Positions 9,636 to 18,680 of a stretch of DNA of 64,000 bases are shown here, one piece after another. The first letter of the stretch is position 1; each line of letters starts with the position of its first letter. The notes beneath the pieces were generated by a model that did not search any database, had not been told where the DNA came from, and worked only from the letters and a program-made list of their open reading frames with translations. Made by a program: the position numbers and the translations under genes. The stretch is from Calothrix sp. FI2-JRJ7 (GTDB lineage: Bacteria > Cyanobacteriota > Cyanobacteriia > Cyanobacteriales > Nostocaceae), in NCBI GenBank assembly GCA_019359675.1, contig JAHHGX010000002.1:36751-100750 (forward strand), written 5' to 3'.

Positions 9636-11843
9636 TTACAGCCAATCATCATCGTCATCATCCCAGTTATCTCGATAACTTGGACGGTCGCGACGTGAGT
9701 CAGGAGGTTTGCCAAAGTCCGAACGTCCTCCTCTACCGTAATCATTTCTTGAATCTCGATCAGAATTTCTTCCAGAAGAACCATAATCGCGGTCAGGGTC
9801 TCGACCATAATCACGCCCATAATCACGATTTGAATCACGACCATAATCACGATTTGAATCTCGACTATAGTCTCTGCCGTAATCACGGTTGGAGTCTCGA
9901 CCATAATCACGGTTGGAGTCGCGACCATAATCACGACCATAATCACGATTATCTCGGTCGTCTTTATCGCCACCTGTAAATATGTCGCGAATGGTGCCGA
10001 ACAAATCATCATCTTCATCATCCGCATAGTACGCGCGCACTTCGCGGTTCAATTCGGACAATGCATCTTGAAGGTCAGCATAAGATTGGTCGATACCTCG
10101 GTCGTCGTTTGCTTGTAATGCTTCACGCAGTTCACGACATATATTATCAATACGCTGGCGCCGACTGCGGGCAAACTGCATTCCAAAATCTAAAGCGACT
10201 TCTCGCAGTTGACGTTCTGCCTGTAAAATCAATGCTTCAGCACGAGTACGCTTTTCGACTTTTTCTTTACGTTGACGGTCGGTTTCAGCGAATTTCTCAG
10301 CATCGCGAATAGCTTGGGTAATTTCTGACTCGCTCAATGTCGAGGCGCCTTGAATAGTTATACTTTGTTCGCGCCCAGTCGTGCGGTCGAGGGCTGTTAC
10401 TTGTAATATCCCGTTAGCATCTATATCAAAAGATACTTGTACCTGGGGTATACCACGTGGTGCTGGGGGAATACCATAAAGCTTGAAACGACCAAGGGAT
10501 TTATTATCTACTGCCATTTCCCGCTCACCTTGAACTACGTGAATTTCCACAGTATTTTGGTTATTTTCTGACGTGGAGAAAATATCCGAACGACGAACGG
10601 GAATTGTAGTATTGCGGGGAATTAATTTCTTTGCTACACCACCTATTGTTTCTAACCCTATTGATAGTGGTGTGACATCGAGTAGTAAAACATCTTTGAG
10701 TTCACCGCCAATAATACCAGCTTGAATAGCGGCGCCTATTGCCACAACTTCATCAGGGTTAACATTTTCATTGGCTTCAATACCAATTAAATCTTCGACT
10801 AACCTTTTTACCATTGGCATCCGCGTCGAACCACCCACTAATACCACTTCGTCGATATCATCAGGACGCAAACCAGCATCTCGAAGCGCACGTTTAACAG
10901 GTGTTCGTACTCGCATTAATAAATCTTCACATAACCCTTCAAACTCAGAACGAGTTAGTCGTGTTTCAATGTGCTGAGGACCATCTTCGGTAGCAGTAAT
11001 AAAGGGCAAATTAATATCAGTAACACTAACGGCAGAAAGTTCGATTTTGGCTTTCTCGGCGCCTTCGAGTAAACGCTGTAAAGCTTGACGGTCACTGCGT
11101 CGTAAATCTACACCGTGTTCTTCTTGAAATTTCTCTGCCAACCAATCAACTATTTTTTTATCAAAATCATTACCACCAAGCTGAGTATCTCCACTAGTGG
11201 ACTTTACTTCAAAAACACCATCTCCAACTTCCAGCACCGAGACATCAAAAGTTCCACCACCCAAGTCAAACACCAGGATAGTTTCGCTACGACCTTTATC
11301 TAAACCGTAAGCTAAAGATGCAGCAGTTGGCTCGTTAAGAATTCTTAAAACGTCCAAACCAGCAATTCTGCCAGCATCGCGTGTAGCTTGACGCTGCGAA
11401 TCGTTAAAATAAGCAGGAACTGTAATAACTGCACCAGTTACTTTTTCTCCCAAATAGCGACTAGCATCGTCTGCCAACTTCTTCAAAATCATTGAGGAAA
11501 TTTCTTCGGGAGAGAAATCTTTACCCAAACGGGGACATACAATTTTAATATTACTAACTTCGTCTTTGCGAATTGTGTAAGGAACGCGCTTTGATTCGGG
11601 ACTAAGCTCAGAATACTTACGTCCAATAAAGCGCTTAACAGCGAAATATGTATTTTGTGGGTTTAGAACGGTTTGGCGCCGTGCCATTTGTCCAACAACT
11701 CTTTCACCGTCTTTGCTAAAGCCGACAACGGAGGGTGTTGTACGTGTTCCTTCAGCATTGGCAATCACCACCGGCTTGCCACCCTCCATGACAGCAACTA
11801 CTGAGTTGGTTGTACCCAGGTCAATGCCGACTACCTTGCCCAT
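9636..11843 (-). CDS. dnaK3: Molecular chaperone DnaK, DnaK3-like, with repetitive C-terminal tail
   Basis: 735-residue Hsp70. ATPase signatures are [32 protein letters not shown] ([19 protein letters not shown]) and [20 protein letters not shown]; the substrate domain has [17 protein letters not shown]. DnaK is usually about 640 residues; this one carries an extra tail of about 110 residues (625-735) built from DYGRDSNR and DYGRDYGR units and ending in an acidic run (DDDDDDW). The underlying DNA is a tandem array at about 9715-9955. Extended C-termini and a linked dnaJ are the hallmark of cyanobacterial DnaK3, the essential thylakoid-associated form, so I use that symbol with moderate confidence. 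The tail is odd in its Arg/Asp/Tyr/Gly periodicity and is probably disordered. Confidence 0.93.
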   Translation of the reverse strand: MGKVVGIDLGTTNSVVAVMEGGKPVVIANAEGTRTTPSVVGFSKDGERVVGQMARRQTVLNPQNTYFAVKRFIGRKYSELSPESKRVPYTIRKDEVSNIKIVCPRLGKDFSPEEISSMILKKLADDASRYLGEKVTGAVITVPAYFNDSQRQATRDAGRIAGLDVLRILNEPTAASLAYGLDKGRSETILVFDLGGGTFDVSVLEVGDGVFEVKSTSGDTQLGGNDFDKKIVDWLAEKFQEEHGVDLRRSDRQALQRLLEGAEKAKIELSAVSVTDINLPFITATEDGPQHIETRLTRSEFEGLCEDLLMRVRTPVKRALRDAGLRPDDIDEVVLVGGSTRMPMVKRLVEDLIGIEANENVNPDEVVAIGAAIQAGIIGGELKDVLLLDVTPLSIGLETIGGVAKKLIPRNTTIPVRRSDIFSTSENNQNTVEIHVVQGEREMAVDNKSLGRFKLYGIPPAPRGIPQVQVSFDIDANGILQVTALDRTTGREQSITIQGASTLSESEITQAIRDAEKFAETDRQRKEKVEKRTRAEALILQAERQLREVALDFGMQFARSRRQRIDNICRELREALQANDDRGIDQSYADLQDALSELNREVRAYYADDEDDDLFGTIRDIFTGGDKDDRDNRDYGRDYGRDSNRDYGRDSNRDYGRDYSRDSNRDYGRDSNRDYGRDYGRDPDRDYGSSGRNSDRDSRNDYGRGGRSDFGKPPDSRRDRPSYRDNWDDDDDDWL
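9715..9955. repeat. In-frame tandem repeat array in the dnaK tail
   Basis: Roughly 24-base (8-codon DYGRDSNR) and 36-base composite units in imperfect tandem, with CCATAATCACG recurring at least six times on the plus strand. The lengths are multiples of three, so gain or loss of units keeps frame. The array also opens long shadow frames on both strands. Confidence 0.85.
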
Positions 11844-12000
11844 GCGTTACTGTTCTCCTAATTTATCTTAATAAAACTATTTGTTTCGTTAGAAACCTTA
11901 GCTTGACTTATTGTATCTTGCACTCGAAAAAATGAAGGCAGAAGGCTGCTACACATAGATTCAATATATATCCCTTTTCCTTTTTCTCTCCTAAGACTCT

Positions 12001-12849
12001 GTGAACCTGAAGACGCAACTTATTACTCACCTGAATCAAATTGTTCGCGACCGCGACCCATACATAGCATCGGGTGGACATTTCTTTGTCCAGCAGTACA
12101 TTCAAACTTCATTTGCCCAATGGGGAAGTGTGGAAATCCACACCTTTAAAGTTGGCGGTAAAAACTGTAGCAATCTCATATTGAATTTACCTTGTCAGGT
12201 GGAGTCTGAAAAGGCTAGCTTGCCACCAATTTTAATCGGCGCCCATTACGACACTGTACCAGGTTCTCCTGGCGCCGATGATAACGCTACGGGTGTAGCA
12301 GTATTACTCGAACTCGCGCGCATGTTCGCTACTGAGCCAGCTAAATATCCTTTGCGACTCGTTGCATTTGATATGGAAGAGTATGGCTTAATGGGAAGTA
12401 TTAGCTACGCGGCAAAACTTAAAGAAGAACAGCAACCTTTAAGATTGATGATTTCGCTAGAAATGCTAGGGTACTGCGTAAAAACACCTAATTCACAAGC
12501 GTATCCGGCGCCGTTAGAGAAGATTTATCCAAATCGTGGCGACTTTATAGCGTTAATTGGTACCTGGCGAACACTACGTGACTTAATAAGTATCAGTCGC
12601 AGCATACGTAAAGTTGGTGTACCAAGTCAGTGGTTGCCTGTACCTAATCGCGGTTTAATTGTGCGAGATACTAGGCGTAGTGACCACGCGCCATTTTGGG
12701 ATGCGGGTTATCCCGCGATAATGATTACTGATACCGCGAATATGAGAAATCCTCATTATCATAAGCCGAGTGATACTATTGAGACTTTAGATTTGGATTT
12801 TTTGACGGGCGTGTGTGAGGGGATAGAAAAGGGTATTCGGAAATTGTAA
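12001..12849 (+). CDS. M28 family zinc metallopeptidase
   Basis: 282 residues, a co-catalytic two-zinc aminopeptidase-type fold. Expected metal ligands are visible in order: H in IGAHYDTVPGSPGADDNATG with bridging D in ADDN, the catalytic E pair in DMEEYGLMGS, D in SDHAPFWDAGYPAIM, and a final H in NPHYHKPSDTIETLD. The start is a GTG at 12001; the protein then reads MNLKTQLITHLNQIV, a normal N-terminus for cyanobacterial members, although no strong Shine-Dalgarno precedes it. No signal peptide, so probably cytoplasmic. It is divergent from dnaK and is followed by a GGTGGGCA palindrome. The natural substrate (peptide versus small acylated compounds) is unknown. Confidence 0.88.
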   Translation: MNLKTQLITHLNQIVRDRDPYIASGGHFFVQQYIQTSFAQWGSVEIHTFKVGGKNCSNLILNLPCQVESEKASLPPILIGAHYDTVPGSPGADDNATGVAVLLELARMFATEPAKYPLRLVAFDMEEYGLMGSISYAAKLKEEQQPLRLMISLEMLGYCVKTPNSQAYPAPLEKIYPNRGDFIALIGTWRTLRDLISISRSIRKVGVPSQWLPVPNRGLIVRDTRRSDHAPFWDAGYPAIMITDTANMRNPHYHKPSDTIETLDLDFLTGVCEGIEKGIRKL

Positions 12850-12876
12850 CTGACCGGAATACGCTTTCAAGGGTAA

Positions 12877-12893
12877 GGTGGGCACTGCCCACC
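12877..12893. repeat. Palindrome GGTGGGCACTGCCCACC, second copy
   Basis: Identical to 7268-7284. It follows the M28 peptidase and is itself followed by TGCAGTCAATA and CACAGAGACAGAG, sequences that recur around 51400-51445. Confidence 0.7.
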
Positions 12894-13013
12894 CTACACA
12901 TGAATAGTGCAGTCAATATAATTATTTTTTACCACACACAGACACAGAGACAGAGTGGAGGGTAAGAGAAATTGGTTAGCAACTCCTGAGAGCGGATGTA
13001 ACGGATGAATTAT

Positions 13014-13592
13014 TTATTCAAACTGGATTTTGTCATAAATATCAGCTAAAGCTATCTCAAAAGTCATCGAATTCAAACAAAGCGTTTCATTCAAATCATC
13101 GTATTCAGTAAAAGTCCAACGCTTATCATCAGTTTTAAAATATTGCTCGACATGTACTTCGTATTGGTCGATTAAAATATATTCTTGAAAAGTCGGAATA
13201 GTCCGATATGCGGCAAACTTATCATCTTTATCATAACTTTTAGTAGATTTCGATAAAACTTCACCAATTACTAACGGATTGGTTATTGTATCCTGGCGCC
13301 CTTCTTGCATTTGTAAGTCGCCTTGAACTACCATCACATCTGGATAAGTATAAATACGTTTTTTGGGAATCCATAACCTTTGGTCAGCAACAGAGACTCG
13401 ATAAGGTTGGCGCCTTAGTACATAATTAAGCGTACCACCTAAGTTAATAGCGATTTGACTATGATTCGGCGTACCACCAGTCATAAGTATAATTTCACCA
13501 TCAATGTACTCATGGCGTTCGAGCGAGTTAATCTCTAACTCTAAATATTCTTCACACGTATAATATTTTTTTTCTTCAACTTGTGCAATCAT
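13014..13592 (-). CDS. Uma2 family (DUF820) PD-(D/E)XK nuclease-like protein
   Basis: 192 residues of the Uma2/DUF820 family, which is greatly expanded in cyanobacteria and has a restriction-endonuclease-like fold. Visible marks are YTCEEYLELE, ERHEYIDGEIILMTGGTPNH with the conserved E..dGei, then YPDVMVVQGDLQ (the D of the P-D motif) and NPLVIGEVLSKSTKSYDKDDK with the E-V-l-S-ST core. Cellular role is unknown for almost all members; a link to mobile DNA is suspected. It is convergent to the M28 peptidase and stands next to a truncated DNA methylase, but there is no sign that the two work together. Confidence 0.9.
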   Translation of the reverse strand: MIAQVEEKKYYTCEEYLELEINSLERHEYIDGEIILMTGGTPNHSQIAINLGGTLNYVLRRQPYRVSVADQRLWIPKKRIYTYPDVMVVQGDLQMQEGRQDTITNPLVIGEVLSKSTKSYDKDDKFAAYRTIPTFQEYILIDQYEVHVEQYFKTDDKRWTFTEYDDLNETLCLNSMTFEIALADIYDKIQFE

Positions 13593-13698
13593 CGGTTATT
13601 ACCCCCAATCCGTCCAAGCCTTTATCTAATATTGTACAAGCGAACTCGCGCAAAGTGGGTTTGTTGGGAAAAATAAGCATAAGTTAGGTTCTCAAATA

Positions 13699-14124
13699 AT
13701 GGATACAAACCGCACTTTAGAGAAAACGAACTCTCAATTAATAACTTATTCTAATCAAAGAGGCGCCCTTTACAACAAATACAAGTCTAAAATTATTCAC
13801 AATCCTTGTTTAGGTAGGACATTAGTGAGTTTTCAAGCTAACAAAGAAGCCCAGTTTTCTTGGTTTAAATACCGAGAGGGATTTTCAGAAAAGCTTGTTA
13901 CATACCTAATTGAGACTTTAAAACCAAAACCAGGCGCCTTACTTGACCCATTTTCAGGAATTGGAACATCGTTATTTACTACAAGTGATTTAAACTGGCA
14001 AACTATTGGCATTGAGCTTTTACCCGTTGGTGTTTTTTCCATAGAAGCAAAAATAAATGCACGAACAGTAGATGTAGAAGCTTTAATACCATTTTTATAT
14101 GAAGATGCACATTATTACTCTTAG
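13699..14124 (+). pseudogene. DNA methyltransferase, truncated N-terminal fragment
   Basis: 141 residues containing a SAM-binding motif I of the beta-class DNA methylase type: ALLDPFSGIGTSLFTTSDLN followed by IGIELLPVG, with AQFSWFKYREGFSEKLV upstream. The catalytic (D/N)PPY/SPPY motif and everything after it are missing; the frame closes right before a C6/G6 hairpin repeat at 14125. Complete enzymes of this kind are two to three times longer. Probably a remnant, cut at the repeat. Possible alternative: a domesticated SAM-binding fragment. Two GGCGCC sites lie inside it. Confidence 0.7.
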
Positions 14125-14143
14125 CCCCCCTTATTAAGGGGGG
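14125..14143. repeat. C6/G6 hairpin repeat
   Basis: CCCCCC-TTATTAA-GGGGGG immediately after the truncated methylase stop, preceded by TTAG and followed by GTGGGGGA. This is a widespread cyanobacterial intergenic hairpin type; it may terminate transcription. Confidence 0.7.
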
Positions 14144-14258
14144 TGGGGGAATTTAATTGTATGCAGCTTCATATTAGATTGGTATAAGCTTAATTGTAAA
14201 CCAAATAAAAACCATAAATTTTTCTGATTACTATGATCAGCAGTACGCATTTAATCAT

Positions 14259-15235
14259 TTAGGCATTACTAAAGGCGCCTTTCCTGAGTCTCAATAAATA
14301 GAACTCAAGAACAGTACAAGGTGAATTTTTATTCCAAGCTAAACGACGACAAAGTTCGTCATCAAGCTTACCTTCAGGGCTTTCCCATTTTTTAAGTAAA
14401 GATTCTAGTGTATGGGATGGAGTATTACAGTTGGAAGCTAAAGACCAACGAGTTACACAGTAATTATCATCAACTAAACTTTCTAAAACACTGATGCTTG
14501 TATTCGGATGTTGAGCAACATCGCTACGAATAACAGAACTACGATGCGTCGCTAATTTTTCTAGAATTTCAGTAGGTATTTGTCCATAACTACCAATTGA
14601 ATTTATCAAAAATTTTCTCAGAGTTTTTTCATCATATTTACGAGAAATTATTTCAGCAACAACGTGGCTAGGTGTATTGTGATTTTCAGAGTCAAATAAT
14701 TCATATTCTCGCCATAGACGTTCAAGAATTTCTACAGGCGTATTACGATTACTGACAACTTTACTTTTAACTTTGAGGCTTGAGTCGTTTGCAAGTTCAA
14801 TTAAAATGTGTGCAGGAGTATTCCTACAACTTGCAATTTTTTCTCTAACTACCTCCGCTTCATCATTTGCAAGTGCTTCTATAATTTCAACAGGTATATC
14901 TTCTCGTCTCAAACGAGGGGTAACTAAATTAAGCCGTATATTAACATCCTTATCTTGAGTTAGCTCAAGTAAACAGTTCAAAGGAAGATTCTCGTTCTCA
15001 GACACTACTTTGCGAACTATCGCATCATCATCTTTAATTAATTGTTCAAGTACATGTACTGGTGTATTTGTTCTAGAAGAAGTGCTACGCGCGAATTGAT
15101 ATCGCCATGTTTAGCTAAGTATTCTTGAAATTGATGAAAATTTGCGAAATTGTTAATTATAAACCCTTTAGTTTTATCGTTCTCAAATTTTATCTCTTTT
15201 GCTAACTGTATACGATAAAGTTCTAAGAATGGCAT
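14259..15235 (-). pseudogene. LRV/HEAT-like repeat protein, C-terminal part, with a frameshift near 15080
   Basis: Two minus-strand frames, 15235-15038 and 15005-14259, read as one protein if a single base is restored near 15080: the first frame runs HGDINSRVA and the second continues SSRTNTPVHVLEQLIKDDD before its nominal GTG start (15005). The rest is a chain of about 24-residue units with the pattern (N/P)NTPxxxLExLxxDxxxxVRxxVA, as in ASCRNTPAHILIELANDSS and VAQHPNTSISVLESLVDDN, typical of leucine-rich-repeat-variant/HEAT-like cyanobacterial proteins. The 15235 frame also continues upstream, in the same frame, to the TAA at 15323 that ends the preceding ORF. Function unknown; probably protein binding. 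Confidence 0.7.
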
Positions 15236-15322
15236 GTTCGGGTAATCAAACCAGAATATACCCCAGTCTTCCCATTCATGGGTTCTAGAGTTATAAGTTG
15301 ATGGAACTTTGATTCCCTCAGA

Positions 15323-15886
15323 TTAATTCGCTAATTTTACTATAATATCTGGAGGGCATGAAGGATTTTTACATACATCTTCACGAACATATTTTTCTGA
15401 ATTATTGGCTAATTCGTGTAAAATATGAGTTGGTGTATTCGGATTTATTGCTAAATAGTAGTTTATCGAAGAGTAAGCTATTTCCTTCATAGCCAATTCT
15501 TCTAAAATGTGAGGTGGAGTTTTAGAGTTACTTGCTAATTCTTCGTAAGCTTTAGTAGCATTCGCAACAAGTTGCTGAAAATATTCTTTTCTCTTTTTTT
15601 CTGGGATAGAAGAATTAAAAGCTAGTGCTAAACGCATATCCCAATCTTGATACTGCCCTTGTGGATTCTTAGGTAAAGTAAGTTTTTCTTGTAACCTATC
15701 TCTAATTAAAGTTGGAGTATTGGGATTACCAAGTAAAGCAACTGCTACAGAACGAAAATTGTTAATACTGAAATTTGGTAACTCTAGTTTAGTAGCTAAT
15801 TTTTCTAGAATATCAATTGGTGTAGCTTCTGATTTTGCTATAGTTAACCAAGCTTCTTTAATATTAAACATATTTTTAATTTTCAT
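15323..15886 (-). CDS. LRV/HEAT-like repeat protein segment
   Basis: 187 residues with the NPNTP-type repeat pattern (LLGNPNTPTLIRDRLQEKL, LASNSKTPPHILEELA, LAINPNTPTHILHELANNSE, VCKNPSCPPDIIVKLAN). It ends at TAA 15323-15325 exactly where a repeat unit would continue with an acidic residue (LAND/E), and the same frame stays open for another 29 codons into the 15235 ORF, so this stop looks like a nonsense mutation. The start overlaps the end of the upstream ORF by 11 bases and has a stop just before it in frame, so it may be a real coupled start. Whether it is expressed alone is unclear. Confidence 0.6.
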   Translation of the reverse strand: MKIKNMFNIKEAWLTIAKSEATPIDILEKLATKLELPNFSINNFRSVAVALLGNPNTPTLIRDRLQEKLTLPKNPQGQYQDWDMRLALAFNSSIPEKKRKEYFQQLVANATKAYEELASNSKTPPHILEELAMKEIAYSSINYYLAINPNTPTHILHELANNSEKYVREDVCKNPSCPPDIIVKLAN

Positions 15887-16103
15887 CTACAATAAAATCG
15901 TCTTCATCATCTAAGTCTTGTGTATTATTATAGAAAAATTCTGCTATTTCCCCTTCATCTTCATATTGTCTATTTTCACTAAGTTTCAAATTGCTATCAT
16001 TTGCATCAATGATATTATCTAAAAGCTGATGTCGTAAATTTGCTGATGTTTGAGTACACATAGCGAGTTCAAGAAAAATTTCGTAATCTTCTGCTTCTAG
16101 CAA
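15876..16103 (-). CDS. Short acidic ORF between LRV segments, probable frameshifted continuation
   Basis: 75 residues from a TTG at 16103. Its frame runs upstream as KLTVKKLLEAEDYEIFLELA and joins the end of the 383-residue repeat protein (TPDLIK) perfectly if one A is added to the A5 run at 16119-16123. I therefore read it as the displaced C-terminus of that protein rather than a separate gene. The second half is acidic (DEGEIAEFFYNNTQDLDDED). Programmed slippage in the A run is an alternative to mutation. Confidence 0.55.
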   Translation of the reverse strand: MLEAEDYEIFLELAMCTQTSANLRHQLLDNIIDANDSNLKLSENRQYEDEGEIAEFFYNNTQDLDDEDDFIVDEN

Positions 16104-16114
16104 CTTTTTAACAG

Positions 16115-17266
16115 TTAATTTTTGATAAGGTCAGGCGTTTTTGGATTCTTAAATACTGCTAAACGAACCTTTAAAGAAGGATGTTGGGCTAATTGTTCTA
16201 ATGTAGAGCTTAGTACATTTAGATGTTTTGCAACAGATAAAGGAAAATCTACTAGTTGTGCAAGCGTTTCACCTGGAGTATTTGGATTATCAACTAACTC
16301 CTCTTTATATCTATTTTTGCGTCCAGAATTATATTTGATTAGTTCTGCTAATACAACGGGAGGTAAGTCAGGTCTCATGGAGATATACTCATGGTGTTTA
16401 GGTAATAACTCTACTAAAGCTTGTTCAGAAGCATTAGGATGCTTTGAAATTGTTTCCGTAATCTCTTGGTAATAATGATTTACTAATAAGTCGAGTACTT
16501 CTTTTGGTGTAGCAAGGTTATATACAACAGCAAACTGAATTTTCTCTTCTGAATCTTGTGCTAGCTTTGCTAAGGTTTCGTGTGGTGTATATGGGTTACG
16601 CGCAACTGCTAAACGAATCCAAGACCAAGGACTATCTGCAAGTACAGCTAATTCCTCTGGGTTAGTTTCCCAGTTTTGAGCTATTTGATGTTGAGCCTCT
16701 ATTTGCTCTATTACTTTTGTGAGGCTGTTATGGTGATATTTAACAGCTATGCGAATTGGTAACTCTAAATCTCCTGCTAATTGTTCTAGAGTCGCATCAG
16801 GGGTATCTGGATGCGCTGCGGCTTTGAGTCGTTCTTCGATAATTGGGGAAAGTGCGAGTCTTTGTAGTAATTTTACCCGATGCCTCGGCGCCATGTATGG
16901 ATTTTCAATTCCTTCAATTAGTCTATGTCCCGGCATCCACTCGCTAACCAAAACTTCAGGAACAGGCGCAAATTTTAATAACTCCGCTACGAGTCGGTCG
17001 TTTTGCCCTAACGGCGCCGTTTTCATTGCCGTTTCTGCAATTTCCTGCCAATCTTCACCTGCTTCTCCAGCGAAGTTAACATGCATACTCGCAGCTTCAG
17101 CGACTTGGAAATTTGTACTGTTAGCTAGCACTTCCAAAAGTTGACGCGGCGCCTCACTATAATTAGCAACGGCAAGCTGAAATTCAACAGGTTGGCCAGC
17201 TAGCTGTTCTGGATGTTCTATAAATTGTTGCAGTTCCGAAAGGGTAAGCACTTGAGGTGACTGCAT
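16115..17266 (-). CDS. LRV/HEAT-like repeat protein (NPxTP repeats)
   Basis: 383 residues. Starts MQSPQVLTLSELQQFIEHPE, then carries many units of about 24 residues: VAEAASMHVNF, LKAAAHPDTPDATLEQLAGD, LAVARNPYTPHETLAKLAQD, FAVVYNLATPKEVLDLLVN, LVDNPNTPGETLAQLVD, LAVFKNPKTPDLIK. The pattern matches leucine-rich-repeat-variant proteins, which stack as alpha solenoids. No signal peptide or membrane segment. It is the first and best-preserved ORF of a 3-kb minus-strand series of similar repeats (14259-17266) and probably loses its natural end to a frameshift at 16119-16123. Role unknown; such solenoids usually mediate protein contacts. Confidence 0.8.
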   Translation of the reverse strand: MQSPQVLTLSELQQFIEHPEQLAGQPVEFQLAVANYSEAPRQLLEVLANSTNFQVAEAASMHVNFAGEAGEDWQEIAETAMKTAPLGQNDRLVAELLKFAPVPEVLVSEWMPGHRLIEGIENPYMAPRHRVKLLQRLALSPIIEERLKAAAHPDTPDATLEQLAGDLELPIRIAVKYHHNSLTKVIEQIEAQHQIAQNWETNPEELAVLADSPWSWIRLAVARNPYTPHETLAKLAQDSEEKIQFAVVYNLATPKEVLDLLVNHYYQEITETISKHPNASEQALVELLPKHHEYISMRPDLPPVVLAELIKYNSGRKNRYKEELVDNPNTPGETLAQLVDFPLSVAKHLNVLSSTLEQLAQHPSLKVRLAVFKNPKTPDLIKN

Positions 17267-17607
17267 GGTTATTTAGTTTAAAATAAATAATTTTATATAG
17301 TACCCATGAATTATTAAATCTGGCTTGAAAATTTAACATAAGTTTACGAATGAATTAGTGGTTTGTGTCATTAAAGTTGGGAATTAGGTGCCGTTGCTTC
17401 GCGCATTTCTTAACTCTTATCTCTGTGGACTCTGTGTCTCTGTGGTAAATAGATATACCATTTAAATTAATTACATATTCAAAACGTAAAAATCTTAAAG
17501 ATGCGCGCGAAAGCGGGAAAACTGCGTTTACGTTCGCGACTCATGACAGGAGCGAGATGCGCGCGAAAGCGGGAAAACTGCGTTTACGTTCCTGAGTATG
17601 ACAGTGG
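17267..17607. other. Intergenic region with a tandem duplication
   Basis: 341 bases upstream of the LRV gene and downstream of the bestrophin gene. It contains CTCTGTGTCTCTGTGGTAAA (dispersed repeat) near 17427 and a 55-base direct duplication at 17500-17604. No gene seen. Confidence 0.6.
17500..17604 (+). repeat. 55-bp direct tandem duplication
   Basis: Two copies beginning GATGCGCGCGAAAGCGGGAA at 17500 and 17555, each running through AACTGCGTTTACGTTC and ending with a (CGACTCATGACAGG or CTGAGTATGACAG) variant. A related end, CCCGACTCATGACATGAGG, appears at about 55178-55196. Confidence 0.85.
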
Positions 17608-18543
17608 TTAATTAGCGTGAACTTTAGGTTTTAGTTTGATTAAGTCGTCGATATTGCGCTTTATGGTGTTGCAAATAGTATCGAGGGGTAAGTCGTTTGC
17701 GTCGTAGCCAAAGGGGTTTTCTATTTCTAAGCCAATTGCTTCTATACCAAATAGTGTAAAGCTAATTAATGCTGATACAAAGCCTGTCCACCATCCTAAA
17801 CTAGCGACCATTTGAAATGGTAGTGATAGGCAGTAAAGTAATAATAGTTGTTTAAGATGTATTGCGTAAGCTAGTGGCATTGGTGTTCGCAATATTCTTT
17901 CACAGGCGCCAAGGTTGTCAACTAATTGGTTAACTAGTTCTTGCATCGCTGAAAGTTGATAGCTATTTATACAGTTACGGTCGTATTGATGCTGTAAATA
18001 ATCTCCTATCCAAAAGGCAACTTCGAGAGGAGGATTATCTATCATTGTTAACTTTGCGTACCGTGTTTCAGGCATGAGTTCTTCTAACTCGGCATTGACT
18101 TGTTCTCCTCGCAAATGAATTTTTGTCGCTACCGCAAATGCTACTAATAAATATAATGTTGCAATTTTGCTTTTTCTATCTTCGTATTCAATTTCATTTA
18201 CCGAAACCCATATTTGCCGAGCTAGATTTCGGACATTATTAACCATAGACCCCCAACACTTTCGACCTTCCCAAAAGCGTTCGTATGCAGTATTAGTACG
18301 AAATACAAGCAATAAACCTAAAACGATACTCGGTATGAGACTGCCTAAAATAGGTTGTGATACAGGCAACTTGTAATAATGAAGTACCGAAATGAAAACG
18401 GCAAAAATCCCGCAACCTGTAACTCGTCTATGTATTGCTCTGATAACAGAACCTTTTATTTGCAGTGCGCTTTTTAGCCAGTATCCTCTTTCAGCAGGCA
18501 TATTAATTAAATAATATTTATTTGGTACGCGCGTTAAATGCAT
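17608..18543 (-). CDS. Bestrophin family membrane protein
   Basis: 311 residues of the bestrophin (RFP-TM/UPF0187) family. Family marks are RTNTAYERFWEGRKCWGSMV, the conserved pore-region stretch, followed by NNVRNLARQI; hydrophobic segments around residues 45-60 and 68-85 and a second pair around 230-268 (LLLLYCLSLPFQMVASLGW, FVSALISFTLFGIEAIGLEI). The C-terminus holds EIENPFGYDANDLPLDTI, matching the conserved IENPFG-x-D/N-x-NDLPLD motif. Bestrophins form pentameric anion channels; in photosynthetic cells relatives conduct chloride or bicarbonate at thylakoid or plasma membranes. Which ion applies here is not shown by the sequence. Confidence 0.92.
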   Translation of the reverse strand: MHLTRVPNKYYLINMPAERGYWLKSALQIKGSVIRAIHRRVTGCGIFAVFISVLHYYKLPVSQPILGSLIPSIVLGLLLVFRTNTAYERFWEGRKCWGSMVNNVRNLARQIWVSVNEIEYEDRKSKIATLYLLVAFAVATKIHLRGEQVNAELEELMPETRYAKLTMIDNPPLEVAFWIGDYLQHQYDRNCINSYQLSAMQELVNQLVDNLGACERILRTPMPLAYAIHLKQLLLLYCLSLPFQMVASLGWWTGFVSALISFTLFGIEAIGLEIENPFGYDANDLPLDTICNTIKRNIDDLIKLKPKVHAN

Positions 18544-18680
18544 TTTGCACGCTTTTTAACAATGTACCTGATTTCACTGTTAAATTTAACGCTCAACCGA
18601 AGGAGTTGCCAAGGATACATATGTATGTTTATAGTAAATAAGCCCTCTTGGTGCCGGAGAGGAGTTAGGGAAAAATAAAA

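Noticed and set aside
9593..10027. Long shadow ORFs on both strands over the dnaK tail (Val/Ile/Met-rich on minus, His/Asn/Asp-rich on plus)
   Set aside because: They are created by the tandem repeats in the dnaK tail being open in several frames; composition is not that of real proteins and dnaK is clearly the coding frame.
13014..14124. Restriction-modification pair (Uma2 nuclease-like plus methylase)
   Set aside because: The genes are divergent, the methylase is truncated before its catalytic motif, and Uma2 proteins are not known restriction enzymes.
15720..15914. Plus-strand ORFs across the LRV genes
   Set aside because: They are antisense shadows of the repeat proteins with no family resemblance.
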